Assembly (NCBI GenBank): GCA_963733935.1
Contig: CAVTEQ010000022.1
Span: 1 to 64,000, forward strand
Direction of reading: 5' to 3'
DNA from: JAHFUA01 sp963733935
GTDB lineage: Bacteria; Acidobacteriota; Terriglobia; Terriglobales; Acidobacteriaceae
Length of the DNA stretch: 64,000 nucleotides
The notes under the pieces are model-generated. The model was not told where the DNA came from, did not search any database, and worked only from the letters and a program-made list of their open reading frames with translations. Made by a program: the position numbers and the translations under genes. Below, in pieces: positions 1-8,757 of this stretch. Position 1 is the stretch's first letter. Each line of letters begins with the position of its first letter.

Positions 1-282
1 TTGCGGAAGCTTGGCATGCCTCAAGCAGTAGCCTGCCACACTCCGGCTGTGCAGCCGAAATAACGGTTTCTTGCCGCGTGCTTGGCGGAAGCACAGGCCG
101 CAGGCTAGGTGGCTGACCGAGGTCAAGCGATGACCATCGGGGCGAGCCCTGGAGTTCAGTCTGGATTCACTAACTGTGCTCAGCCATGACAGCAAAGACT
201 CGGATCTCGACAAACACGAAAAGACCCTCCAAGCATGGTGCACGAAGGAGCATCCGATAAGGTAAGTTGCTTCGGAGAACAC

Positions 283-612
283 ATGAAGACGATTCTACTG
301 GTCGAGTACTCTCCTTCACTGTTGTCCGCTCGCGAGGACGTTCTGAAGCCGCTTGGGTATTCAGTCGGGTCTGTCCTTGGCACGCGGGCTGCGCGAGGTC
401 GGAACCTCCGTGGTCAAGGGGTTGGAGTTATCGTCATTGGACATGGCGCACTTTGGGAAGAACGCCGAGAACTCATTACGTATTTTCAAGAGGCATTGCC
501 ACGGGTCCCTATCATTGCCCTTCTCCGCCGTAGCGATAAGGCCTTTAGCCGCGCGGATGATCCACCATTGTGGCTGAGAACTGTCAACCAAGCGCTTGCC
601 AGCATGCAGTGA
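283..612 (+). CDS. degenerate response-regulator receiver-like protein
   Basis: A 109-residue single-domain protein. It opens with a beta1-like KTILLVE segment followed by a regular alpha/beta pattern and ends in a helix, as in CheY-type receivers. The usual acidic pair after beta1 is E-Y, and the beta3 segment reads GVIVIGHG, where the phospho-accepting aspartate is expected but absent. It is therefore more likely a phosphorylation-independent pseudo-receiver. The ATG at 283 is preferred over an in-frame ATG at 235 because GGAG lies at 274-277 and the domain begins there. No kinase or output domain is nearby. The family assignment comes from fold pattern only. Confidence 0.55.
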   Translation: MKTILLVEYSPSLLSAREDVLKPLGYSVGSVLGTRAARGRNLRGQGVGVIVIGHGALWEERRELITYFQEALPRVPIIALLRRSDKAFSRADDPPLWLRTVNQALASMQ

Positions 613-787
613 CGAAAAACGGGTACTTTCTATGTCGCAAGAAGAGTGTGGCGCCCATCAACCTGCGGGTTGGGCGGCGTGAGGGCCGTCGGAGACTCCT
701 TTTTAACTTTGCGTCGTGCGAAATTCCAAGTATCCTTTTAAGGCCACAGAGCATGGGAAGCGAGAGATAAGTGTATCTTATGCCAAG

Positions 788-814
788 GTTTAGCCACTTC
801 CGTGATGGCTAAAC
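788..814. repeat. perfect 9-bp inverted repeat (hairpin)
   Basis: GTTTAGCCA and TGGCTAAAC flank a 9-base loop. No T-run follows, so it is not a standard terminator. It could be an operator or an RNA hairpin. A 100-codon plus-strand frame (802-1104) would start inside the loop; it has one hydrophobic stretch but no visible ribosome site, and I do not call it a gene. The rest of 613-1408 shows no convincing coding sequence. Confidence 0.4.
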
Positions 815-1408
815 GGCGACAGTTTTCATGGCAAGGGGTGTTAGTCTGCCTGGCGATTCTCTGCCTTGACGCCCACCTGGCCAATCGCTTTCACTCCACT
901 CTTTCCGGAACTCCGTCGGTTCAATCGAACTCGCCCAAGGTCCAGAACATGGACCGAGACGCGCATCGCTGGACGGGGCCACCAATCAATTTTTCTGTTC
1001 CTTTGCGGCAGGCTCCCGATCCTCCAATCGTGACCGAGGACACGAGCTACTCCTCTCCGCACGTGCGCTGCCTCTGTGATCGCCCCCCGCCAAGAATAGC
1101 CTGACAACAGCTCGCATCTGACGCCGTTTGCGGCGTGATACCGGAAATGGGAGTCCCCCAACGGCCTGCACGGTGACGATGTTGAGATCAGCCGCCAAGA
1201 GGCAGATCGCGAATCCGACCCTGGTGACGCGCCAGGGGCATAGCAGGCAATAAACGATGGGGCCAACGTTTGTGTAGTCGATTTTGTAGCGGTGAGAGCA
1301 CCCAATAACAACAGCCTTCAACAGGATTCAACATGCAGCACGCAACAAATTCAACCAAAACCAGTTGCGATCTACAGGTTTCAATAGAGTTCAATAAGCC
1401 CTGAAATC

Positions 1409-1456
1409 GGGTTCGGGACCAGGGGGTCGCTGGTTCAAAGCCAGTCTCCCCGACCA
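1409..1456 (+). other. 3' half of a tRNA-Pro(CGG) gene, probable att site
   Basis: The sequence gives the 3' half of a tRNA: anticodon loop TTCGGGA (anticodon CGG, G37 as in tRNA-Pro), 3' anticodon strand CCAGG, variable loop GGGTC, T arm GCTGG-TTCAAAG-CCAGT, acceptor strand CTCCCCG, discriminator A and encoded CCA. The 5' half (acceptor strand, D arm, 5' anticodon strand) is missing upstream; only GGG of the anticodon stem remains before the loop. A 3' half-tRNA followed by a terminator-like hairpin is the usual product of integrase-mediated insertion into a tRNA gene. The intact tRNA would then lie at the other end of the element, left of this window. Confidence 0.7.
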
Positions 1457-1469
1457 TTCTTCAGTTTTG

Positions 1470-1499
1470 GCCCTTTGAAAGATCAGGTCGAAGGGCTTT
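1470..1499 (+). terminator. possible terminator after the tRNA-Pro fragment
   Basis: GCCCTT (1470-1475) pairs with AAGGGC (1491-1496) and is followed by TTT. The stem is short and the loop 15 bases, so support is modest. Its position just after the tRNA 3' end fits an original tRNA terminator. A second small hairpin (TGCACCA, tetraloop, TGGTGCA) lies at 1520-1537. Otherwise 1500-1656 shows nothing clear. Confidence 0.4.
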
Positions 1500-1656
1500 C
1501 TGTATGTAGGCCAGAGACTTGCACCATCCGTGGTGCAGTTCAAAGCACTATTTTCCAGTCCGATGAGCTTCTAACTCTGCTGGAGCGCCAAGCGACTCTG
1601 TCGTTGTATTCATCGGATGCGCCCCCACACCCGCGCCACCGTATCTTACGGAACAG

Positions 1657-2877
1657 CTATTCCTTTATGTTGAATGCGTCCGCGGGATCGAACCAGCACC
1701 GTTTCCAAAAAGCGTTGTCGGTCAGATGACCTGCAGCCCATTGCTGAAGCGCCGGCAGGGTTGCGGCGGCCATGCCTCCATCCTGAGAATCGAAGACGAT
1801 GACGACTCCCGACACATCCGACTCGTGCTGCGCAAGTTCAGAGTAGGTTTGGTGAAAGACGGACTTGGCATAGCTGGCGCGACTGTTCTGCGCCGGATCA
1901 CCGAGCGGCTGTACCCATACAATCTTCACTCGCTTGCCCTGCAGCGGCTCCCATTTGCCCGGAAATGTGGAAGTCTCTTCCCGGCTCTTGCGAAACGCCG
2001 GCTCGGCGGCTTGCGAACGATCGTCGGCTTGCGCTCCGCTCCCGAAAGCCGCCGGCAGCTCCAGTTGTGAGCGCTGCATCCAGCCGCGGGATAGCCCGGA
2101 AATGCGCACGTGCACCCAGGCGCCGCGGATCTCCAGGATCTGAAACTCGTCCTCGGCCTCAGCGCGCAGCACCACCTGCGCGCCTTCCATGGGAGATGCC
2201 AGCAGCGGCGTGTTCGAGCTCTTCACTGCTGCGAGATCGTCCGGGTGGGTTTGGTTCTTGAGAATGTCTTCCAGGCTCTTTAATTGCTCACGCAACTGCT
2301 GCACGTGCTGCTCATCATTGCTGGTGCCGGGAAAAGCATTGCGGGACGGCCGCGGCAAAGCGAGCGCGGCAGTTAAATTGGGCGCGGGGGCCGCGCCGGA
2401 ACCGCGCGCGGAAGCTGGGGAGGGCTTATCCGGCAACGCCAGCGCCCCATTGAAATGGCCGGTCAACTCCCGTTCGAGACGGTCGAGAAGATCGGCTTCC
2501 AGGCGGCCGTTGGACGGCAGCGCGCGATAACCGGAGTGCGCCGGGTCGCTGCCGGCGTGCCAGGCGGTGATCTTCGCCGTCACCCGGACTTTGGTTTCAC
2601 CGCTCGCACCCGGGTTGAGCTGAATCGAGTATTGGTAATAACCCTGCTCGTAGCTGCCGAGAGAGCGCTCATTCGAGATTACGAAGCCCTCGAGGATGGG
2701 GAGACGCGCTCCCGAGTAGGCGCCGAGCTCGCGCAGCTTACTTTCCACCGTTGCCTGGGAAGCATGGAAGCTGCGCTCGGTGGGTGCGGTTTGAGATCGA
2801 AGCTGAGCAGCCGCAAGCGTCAGCAGGCAAAGACAAAGCAGAGCGCGCGTGACGTTCCTGCTGCCGCCGCTACTCAT
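1657..2877 (-). CDS. secreted SH3-domain protein of unknown function
   Basis: About 406 residues. The N terminus (MSSGGSRNVTRALLCLCLL..., cleavage near AAAQLRSQ) is a signal peptide, so the product is exported. A conserved block of about 130 residues follows, then a Pro/Ala-rich linker, a short coiled-coil-like stretch near residues 190-225, a bacterial SH3-type segment ending GWMQRSQLE near residues 250-295, and a C-terminal domain of about 90 residues (from GKWEPLQGKRVKIVWVQ) that I do not recognise. ATG 2877 is chosen for the signal peptide. The frame stays open upstream into the neighbouring SH3 gene, whose proper stop was probably the TGA overlapping this ATG. No catalytic motif is visible; a cell-envelope role is a guess. 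Confidence 0.6.
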   Translation of the reverse strand: MSSGGSRNVTRALLCLCLLTLAAAQLRSQTAPTERSFHASQATVESKLRELGAYSGARLPILEGFVISNERSLGSYEQGYYQYSIQLNPGASGETKVRVTAKITAWHAGSDPAHSGYRALPSNGRLEADLLDRLERELTGHFNGALALPDKPSPASARGSGAAPAPNLTAALALPRPSRNAFPGTSNDEQHVQQLREQLKSLEDILKNQTHPDDLAAVKSSNTPLLASPMEGAQVVLRAEAEDEFQILEIRGAWVHVRISGLSRGWMQRSQLELPAAFGSGAQADDRSQAAEPAFRKSREETSTFPGKWEPLQGKRVKIVWVQPLGDPAQNSRASYAKSVFHQTYSELAQHESDVSGVVIVFDSQDGGMAAATLPALQQWAAGHLTDNAFWKRCWFDPADAFNIKE

Positions 2878-3725
2878 GGCAGCGGACTCCAGTTGGCTGC
2901 GCTGGACCCAGCCGCGGTGTCCGTCTGCGGTCTCGATGCCGTACCAATAAGGAGTGACGATGACCACGATGACATCAGTGCGAGCCGCCAGTAGCTGCAG
3001 ATTGCTGGCGCTCTTGAAGGGAGCGGACTTCAATGGCGTGGCGGCTTCCCTTACGCGAAATTCGACTTGCCGTCGAATCTGCTCAATCTGCGCTTCGAGG
3101 TCCTTGGCGGAGTCGCCCGCGGGAACAGAACTGGTTGCCGGCAATGTCCGTCCTGGCTCTTTGCTTTTGCTCCTCCGCTTGTTTGCGCCTGCGCTCCAGG
3201 TCCTGGGCTTCTTCCTGCGACTGCTGGTGCTTCAAAGCGATGGCCTGCAAGTGCTCCTGAATGGCGGCATATTCCGCCGATTCGACGCTGCCCTGAGAGG
3301 CATGCGGCCGATGGCGCGCGTCGACGAACACGGCATCAATCTGAATGATTAGCGGCGGCCGGGCCCGCGGGCTGAACGATATATCTAACGGTGAGCGTGC
3401 CGGTGTCGCCGCTGTCCTTGAAATATCGCGGCGCGAGCACGCGCTCGGCAACCTTGTAGAAAACGTTGGCACCGGCCGGCGGATCGTGAAAGGCGGTAGA
3501 GGAGTCGGCGGCATGGGCACCGTACAGAATCTTCTCTTTCTCGTAGGAAAACGTGCCGTGAATGATCTGGTCGGAAGCGACTTCGCGCACCGCCTGCAGG
3601 ACGTCGGCCTCAGGGGCTTCCAGCCGCGCTCCGAAGCTGGCCGCGGGTTCCGTAGCAGCCCCGCCGGCAAGGCGGCGACCACAATCGCCAAGGCGAAGAA
3701 GCATGCCAGACGCCATCACGACCAA
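2876..3725 (-). pseudogene. SH3-domain secreted protein, multiply frameshifted
   Basis: Coding signal runs through all three minus frames. A hydrophobic export-like segment (CFFALAIVVAALPAG, about 3655-3700) continues in another frame as FGARLEAPEADVLQAVREVASDQIIHGTFSYEKE, then switches near 3345-3350 to PPLIIQIDAVFVDARHRPHASQ with a charged coiled coil, and near 3125-3145 to a frame ending in an SH3-like module (YWYGIETADGHRGWVQRSQLE). At least three single-base shifts are needed, mostly in GC-rich runs. With these corrected it would encode a roughly 280-residue exported protein whose stop overlaps the start of the 2877 gene, forming a pair of related SH3 proteins. Decay and sequence error cannot be separated from sequence alone; frequent indels elsewhere favour error. 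Confidence 0.5.
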
Positions 3726-4065
3726 TCCGGGCCCGGCAAGTCATACGGTTTCTGATGACGCTGATCTGCATATTGTTAGTGCGTGATCGCGCACTTCGAA
3801 GTATGCGTAGCTAACAGTGCCGGCTCGCCAAAAGTCAACTCGCGATGCCTGCCAAACCAAAGGGCGCCAAAAGTAAAAAATTTGCAAACATTTGGAGCGA
3901 GATTCTTGACGAGACCTCATGCGACCGAAGTAAACGACATTTACAAAAACAGCGTAATATGCGGGTGCGCAAGCCAACGGGCTGCCCGGCCGTCAATTCA
4001 ACGCGGAGAGCAGCTTCTCGTGAAAGTCGTCAGCCAGCCAAGACGAAGGAAACAGCCGCCGCAAA

Positions 4066-4702
4066 GTGCGCGATCGCGCCGCCCGCGAGCAGGCACTGAT
4101 TTCTGCCGCTGCCAAGCTGTTCGCCGCCCGCGGTTACGAGGCCGCGACCACCCGGGAAATTGCCCTGGAAGCAGATTGCGCCGAAGGTTTGATCCACCGT
4201 TACTTCCGCGGGAAGTCCGGTCTGTTAATGGCGCTGATTAAGTCCAGGGTATCGCACGAACTGGCGGAAATGAATAGCCGCTTGGCTCCGGCTCCGAAGC
4301 TGGACCAGGAAATCATGCAATTGATGTTGTTCGAGCTGAAACGATTTTGGCGAGGACCAGGATTTTTTCAAGGTGTTTATTCCCTGCGCAATCAGCCACC
4401 CGGCCATCGGGCGTCTCGCCCGCAAGCCTCGGTCCCCAACGCCGAGCGCAGGCAATGGTGGAGCGCCTCGAGCAATTCGCGGAATGCCGGGAGCTTATCA
4501 CCGGCGCGAAGTTGAGTCTGTGGCCCACTTCGTCGGCGTAGTGACCTTTATGTTTGGCTTCTTCCATCCGGTGGTGCTCGGCCATGATCGGCGCCGCGCC
4601 CGGGAACTGGCGATTTCGATTACCAGGATGTTCGTGCGCGGGTTCCTCTCCCGAACGGTAAGTAAAGCTTTTGCTTCCATAAATATTTTTTTGCTCGCTT
4701 GA
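4066..4702 (+). pseudogene. TetR-family regulator, frameshifted
   Basis: The N-terminal DNA-binding domain is clear: ALISAAAKLFAARGYEAATTREIALEADCAEGLIHRYFRGKSGLL is a typical TetR helix-turn-helix. The ligand/dimer domain then changes frame near 4350 (FWEDQDFF), again around 4420-4445 (AMVERLEQF) and near 4510 (VESVAHFVGVVTFMFGFFHPVVLG), ending at the TGA at 4700-4702. The start is uncertain: GTG 4066 opens the visible domain, but a basic leader in another frame from ATG 3959 could belong to it after one correction. It lies directly upstream of, and on the same strand as, the Cyc2-like/cox operon, with an operator-like palindrome just after its stop, so it is the obvious candidate regulator. 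The divergent spacer 3726-3958 holds only a small hairpin (GTGCG...CGCAC near 3779-3794). Confidence 0.6.
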
Positions 4703-4734
4703 CACGCTCCAAGTCAACAGTAGTTAGTTAACTT
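4699..4734 (+). promoter_or_regulatory. putative promoter/TetR operator for the cytochrome-oxidase operon
   Basis: A consensus -35 hexamer TTGACA (4699-4704) overlaps the tetR stop. It is followed by an interrupted palindrome AAGTCAAC-8 nt-GTTAACTT (4711-4734; 7 of 8 positions pair). The palindrome covers the spacer and the expected -10 region, which is where a TetR repressor would bind; the -10 itself is poor. About 110 non-coding bases separate it from the ribosome site of the first operon gene (AGGAGG at 4831-4836). Confidence 0.35.
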
Positions 4735-4842
4735 CGCCGGTCAGGTGAGTGCGCCCGCACGCACTTTCCTGCTGGATGTGGTGCAGGGCCCGTGGGGGGC
4801 CGCGTAAGCAAAATCAAGTGCTCGCTGGGCAGGAGGAGTTCC

Positions 4843-6214
4843 ATGACCTGTTATTCCCGCAGGCGTGTGCCCTTTTTATTGCTGCTCACGTTCCTGCTGT
4901 GGGGCGCTCTGACAACCCGCGGCCGCCTTTCCGGCGTTTGCGCGCAAGTATGGTCTGCCGTGCTCGGCCTGCCATGAGGCCTGGCCGAAGCTGAACGTCT
5001 TCGGCCAGACCTTTAAGGACAACGGCTATCAATTAATGAATGACCGGGATTCTGTGATCTGGCAGAACCCAGCCTACTGGCCTGTCACCTTTCGCATCAC
5101 TCCCAACTGGCATCGCGAAAGCGGCAACCGGGTAGCGGTTGACTCGATCACGGGAGACGCTAGCAGTGGCCTGACCGAGGCGAAGACCATGGAGCATGGG
5201 TTCGACCTCACCGGCCTCGACATCCTTTCGGGTGGCACGCTGTATAACAACGTTTCTTTCTTGATGGTGCCCTCCTCTGATGAGACCGGGGCGTTCCACT
5301 TCGAATCCGTGTGGGCGCGCTTCGACAACCTGTTGAAAAGCCCGTGGCTGAATTTTAAGTTCGGCAAGTTCGAACTCGACAACGTCGTCTCCGAAAAACG
5401 CATCATGACCATCTCGGCCAACGGTGGATCCTATCAGCTCTTCCACTTTATCCCGCTCTACGAGCTGACGAACGGCAGCCCGGTCATCAACAGCTTCGCG
5501 CAGCTGGGAGACAATCAGCTCGGAATCGAGGTCATGGGCCACTCGAAGAACGACCGTACGCGTTATTCAGCCGCGCTTCTCAGCTCCAACGACGGCAATG
5601 TCGATCTTGGGGCCGGGAACGCGTACAGCACCTTCATCACCGCCAGCCAGGCTTTTGATTCGGGCAAGTGGGGAGTGCAGCGCGTAGGCGGATATTTCTA
5701 CGGGGGAGAAGCCCCGACCTTCTTTAACCACACGACCCTCGGAGCGGGAACCCCCGGCACTCTGACCGGAAAGAAGTCGTTTAACCGCGAGGGCGCGTTT
5801 GCGCTGCTGTACGTGAAAAAGCTCGACTTCACTGTCTTTTACCAGCATGGATCGGACAACGCCTATTTCGGCACCGGCACGCCGGCCAACGGCACGCTGC
5901 CGACCGGCGCGCGGTCGCCCACCTGGAACGGCGCCTTCGTTGAAACGCACTACACCGCGAATCCCCAACTGATCTTCATTCAGCGCTCGGAGTTCGTGCG
6001 CATGTCGCAGCAGCCGCTGCCCACGCTGCCATCGAGCTTTGGCAACATTGACGCCTACACCTTTGGCGCTCGCTACTATCCGTTCATGTACAGCCGCGCC
6101 GGCTTCGCCTTCCACGGCGAATATTCCCTGATCCGTCAGCAGGGAGCGTCGCCGGTCTCGCTCACCAGCCTGACCACCAGCAGTACGTTCGCGGGATTTG
6201 ACTTCGACTTCTAG
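4843..6214 (+). CDS. Cyc2-like outer-membrane monoheme cytochrome-porin (frameshifted near 4905-4922)
   Basis: The signal peptide MTCYSRRRVPFLLLLTFLLWG starts at ATG 4843 behind a strong AGGAGG. The mature protein lies in another frame, open from 4913 to 6214, so one indel falls between about 4905 and 4922. The mature N terminus reads PAFARKYGLPCSACH and continues CHEAWPKLNVFGQTFKDNGY. This single haem motif with the CHxxxPxLxxFGxxFKxxGY tail is the signature of fused cytochrome-porins such as the iron oxidase Cyc2. The remaining roughly 400 residues are rich in alternating aromatic beta segments and end in phenylalanine, as expected of an outer-membrane barrel. Corrected length is about 455 residues, close to Cyc2. 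It heads an operon continuing 10 bases later with a diheme cytochrome c. By architecture it would move electrons across the outer membrane; Fe(II) as donor is inference, and a broader family of similar porin-cytochromes exists. Confidence 0.75.
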
Positions 6215-6223
6215 GAGGCGCCG

Positions 6224-7099
6224 ATGCGCACACACTTAGCCAGGTCCTTGGTGGTTGCGGTGGCCGCGGCCGTAGTTGCGTTTTGTACCGCCTCATCGGC
6301 GCAGATCACGGAGTATCAGGAAAGCCAGCAGATGGGGATGGAAAGCCACATCGGCAAACTGACAGGTCACGCAACCGCCGGTGCGCCGTTGTATCGACGG
6401 TTCTGCGTAGGCTGTCACGGCCCGCTGGGAGACGGCGAGGGCGAAAACGCCATGTGGATCGACCCCAAGCCGCGCAATTTCACGCTCGGCATTTTCAAAT
6501 GCCGTTCCACGCCCAGCGGCACCCTCCCCACCGACGATGACCTGTTCAGCACCATCGAGCGCGGACTGCTCAACTCCAACATGCCGCAGTGGCGCCCGCT
6601 CACGCAGCAGGACCGCGCCGATCTGATCGCCTACGTGAAGCATTTTTCTCCGCGCTTTGCCTCCGAGAAGCCGGGGGCTGCGATTCAGATTCCTGCCAAG
6701 CCCGAGGTCACGGCGGACAGAATCAAGGCAGGGCAGGAAACATTCCGGCGGGTGGAATGCTGGAAGTGTCACGGGGTTGAAGGACGGGGCAATGGTCCCT
6801 CGGCGGATACACTGACCGACGACCAGAACCGGCCGATCAAGCCGTTTAACTTCCACGACACCGATCGCTTCAAGTGCGGGTCCAGCGACGAGGACTTGTA
6901 CAAGATTTTCATGACCGGCTTGGACGGCACGCCCATGCCTTCGTTTCTGGACAACTTGAAACCCGATGATGCTTGGGACCTCGTGTTCTATCTGCGCACT
7001 CTGCAACCCATGCACAGCAAAGCCAAGGACATCGCCCGGCAACTGGGATTGAAGCCGATCTCACCCAATGCGCCGGCAGCCCAACCGCAGAACAAGTGA
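6224..7099 (+). CDS. periplasmic diheme cytochrome c
   Basis: 291 residues with a signal peptide (cleavage near SSAQ, residue 27). There are two cytochrome c domains with haem motifs CVGCH (residues 61-65) and CWKCH (179-183). Likely distal methionines are in NSNMPQWRPL and GTPMPSFLDNL. The two tandem class I domains make it functionally comparable to Cyc1, the periplasmic diheme cytochrome between Cyc2 and the oxidase in Acidithiobacillus. It lies 10 bases after the cytochrome-porin and 22 bases before the cupredoxin gene. The likely role is electron carrier to CoxB. ATG 6224 follows AGGAGG closely. Confidence 0.85.
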   Translation: MRTHLARSLVVAVAAAVVAFCTASSAQITEYQESQQMGMESHIGKLTGHATAGAPLYRRFCVGCHGPLGDGEGENAMWIDPKPRNFTLGIFKCRSTPSGTLPTDDDLFSTIERGLLNSNMPQWRPLTQQDRADLIAYVKHFSPRFASEKPGAAIQIPAKPEVTADRIKAGQETFRRVECWKCHGVEGRGNGPSADTLTDDQNRPIKPFNFHDTDRFKCGSSDEDLYKIFMTGLDGTPMPSFLDNLKPDDAWDLVFYLRTLQPMHSKAKDIARQLGLKPISPNAPAAQPQNK

Positions 7100-7121
7100 C
7101 CTTTGCCTGAGGAGATATTCG

Positions 7122-7868
7122 ATGAGAAGCGCTTACAAATACGCAGGAACGCTAGCCGTGCTGTTGCTGGTGGGATTTGCGCTCCTGGATTCGGGACCCG
7201 CGGTGGGAGCGGCTGGCGGAGGCAAGATCACTGGGTCTATCAAGCTGGATGGCACGCCTGCGCATCAGCGTCCCATCGATATGTCGAAAGATCCGGTGTG
7301 CGCCCAGCAGCACACCGGTAATCCGGTCAAAACGGAAACCGTGGTCACCGGGGCAAATGGCGGGCTGGAATACGTCGTGGTTTACCTCTCGGAAGGTCTC
7401 TCGGCGGAAGCCGCCAGTGCGGTGCCATCACAGCCCGTGACCTTCGAACAGAAGGGCTGCGTGTATCAGCCGCACGTCATCGCCATCGACGTGGGTCAGA
7501 AGCTGTTGGTAACCACCGCCGATCCCACCACCCACAACATTCACCCCCTGCCGGCGGCGGGCACCGGCAACATCGGTTGGAACAAGTCCCAACCGCCGGG
7601 GTCGCCGCCCATCGACACTAGCTGGAAGGCGCAGGAAATAGCGATTCCCGTTAAGTGCAACATACATCCCTGGATGCACGGCTATATGGCAGTGGTAAAG
7701 GGGCCCTACGGGGTCAGCGACGATAAAGGCTCTTACACCATCGACAATGTTCCTCCGGGCAGCTACACCTTGACGGCGTGGCAGGAGACTTACGGGACAC
7801 AGACTCAAAAAGTGACGGTAGCGGCAGGCAAATCAGCCACTGCCGACTTTACCTTTAAGGCAAAGTAA
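7122..7868 (+). CDS. cupredoxin-like protein with C-terminal carboxypeptidase-regulatory-like domain
   Basis: 248 residues. ATG 7122 follows TGAGGAG; an upstream in-frame start at 7068 would lie inside the previous gene. After a signal peptide (cleavage near VGAAGG) comes a beta-rich domain with THNIHP and a later KCNIHPWMHGYM stretch, a His...Cys-x2-His arrangement of the plastocyanin/azurin type. The methionine spacing differs from plastocyanin, so copper binding is likely but unproven. The last roughly 55 residues (YGVSDDKGSYTIDNVPPGSY...) form a carboxypeptidase-regulatory-like beta-sandwich. Such proteins are often labelled methylamine-utilisation proteins, but no methylamine genes are present. 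Its place between a diheme cytochrome and coxB suggests a blue-copper electron carrier comparable in position to rusticyanin. Confidence 0.7.
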   Translation: MRSAYKYAGTLAVLLLVGFALLDSGPAVGAAGGGKITGSIKLDGTPAHQRPIDMSKDPVCAQQHTGNPVKTETVVTGANGGLEYVVVYLSEGLSAEAASAVPSQPVTFEQKGCVYQPHVIAIDVGQKLLVTTADPTTHNIHPLPAAGTGNIGWNKSQPPGSPPIDTSWKAQEIAIPVKCNIHPWMHGYMAVVKGPYGVSDDKGSYTIDNVPPGSYTLTAWQETYGTQTQKVTVAAGKSATADFTFKAK

Positions 7869-7941
7869 GCCGAACAGGGCCGCGGCGGCGCCAGACTGGC
7901 GCCGCGTGCGGCCGCTACACGTCCGGGGAAACGAAGCCACA

Positions 7942-8745
7942 GTGGCCAAGATTCTGGCAATCACTCTCGTAATCATCGCGATAGCGTCGGCCGTGCCGAT
8001 CTTTCTTCACACCTGGTATCCACCGCCGGATATCTCGACGCATGGAGCGTTGATCGATGAACAGATGGCCGACACTATGATCGAGGCCGGCGTGTCGTTC
8101 CTGGCCGCACAATTTATCCTCGCGGTGTTTATCTGGTGGTTCTCCCGCAGCAAGCCGGGGCAAAGAATCAAGAATTTTCCCGGCGGCGCTCGGGCCCTGG
8201 TGGCTGCAGCTGTGATTCTGGTGGGACTGGAAGTGCTTGCACTGGGAGTCTTCGGGCAGAAAGCGTGGGCGAACATCTATTTCACTCCACCTGGGCCCAA
8301 CGCCATGCCCATCCAGGTGCAGGCGGGGCAGTTTGCCTTCTACTTCCGCTATCCCGGACCCGACGGCAAGTTCGGTCCTATCCATCCCGAGCTCATCAAC
8401 GAGGCCACACAGAACATCTTTGGACTTGACCAGGACCACGACCCGGACTCGAAAGACGACATCGTTACCGCGCAAATGGCCGTGCCGGTGAATCGCGAGA
8501 TCCACCTGCTGATGCACGCCAAGGACGTTGGGCATTCGTTTTATGTCCGGGAATTGCGGATCCAGCAGGACTTTGTCCCAGGGCTGGACCTCTCGCTGCA
8601 TTTCACGGCGACCAAGCCAGGCAAGTACGAAATCGTCTGTACGCAGTTGTGCGGCCTGGGGCATTACAACATGAAGGCTTATCTGCTGGTTCTGACGCAA
8701 CCGGAGTTCGATGACTGGCTCAAGCAGCAAGCAGCGGCGCAGTAG
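7942..8745 (+). CDS. coxB: cytochrome c oxidase subunit II
   Basis: 267 residues from GTG 7942, chosen for GGGGA at 7928-7932; an in-frame GTG at 7906 is also possible. Two transmembrane helices (about residues 5-25 and 50-68, with a further hydrophobic segment near 85-105) precede the periplasmic CuA domain. The CuA ligands are visible: His in KDVGHSFYV and CTQLCGLGHYNM, giving Cys-x3-Cys, His and Met; the usual Glu between the cysteines is Gln, tolerated because its backbone carbonyl is the ligand. No cytochrome c domain is fused, so electrons must come from a separate carrier such as the diheme cytochrome or the cupredoxin. Confidence 0.92.
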   Translation: MAKILAITLVIIAIASAVPIFLHTWYPPPDISTHGALIDEQMADTMIEAGVSFLAAQFILAVFIWWFSRSKPGQRIKNFPGGARALVAAAVILVGLEVLALGVFGQKAWANIYFTPPGPNAMPIQVQAGQFAFYFRYPGPDGKFGPIHPELINEATQNIFGLDQDHDPDSKDDIVTAQMAVPVNREIHLLMHAKDVGHSFYVRELRIQQDFVPGLDLSLHFTATKPGKYEIVCTQLCGLGHYNMKAYLLVLTQPEFDDWLKQQAAAQ

Positions 8746-8757
8746 CTTGTAGTTTTT

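Noticed and set aside
802..1104. 100-codon plus-strand ORF with one hydrophobic stretch
   Set aside because: No ribosome site, start inside a hairpin, no family resemblance; too weak to annotate as a gene.
1409..1456. Complete tRNA gene
   Set aside because: No acceptor 5' strand, D arm or 5' anticodon strand can be found upstream; only the 3' half is present.
1188..1457. Minus-strand ORF beginning MVGETGFEPATPWSRT
   Set aside because: This peptide is the antisense translation of a tRNA 3' half, a well-known false protein; the real feature is the tRNA-Pro fragment at 1409-1456.
3726..3958. A small gene in the spacer between the SH3 gene and tetR
   Set aside because: Frames here are short and out of phase with any family; only a small hairpin is visible.
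7122..7868. True rusticyanin
   Set aside because: The Cys-x2-His copper motif and added C-terminal domain differ from rusticyanin's Cys-x4-His-x4-Met; only the position in the operon is comparable.
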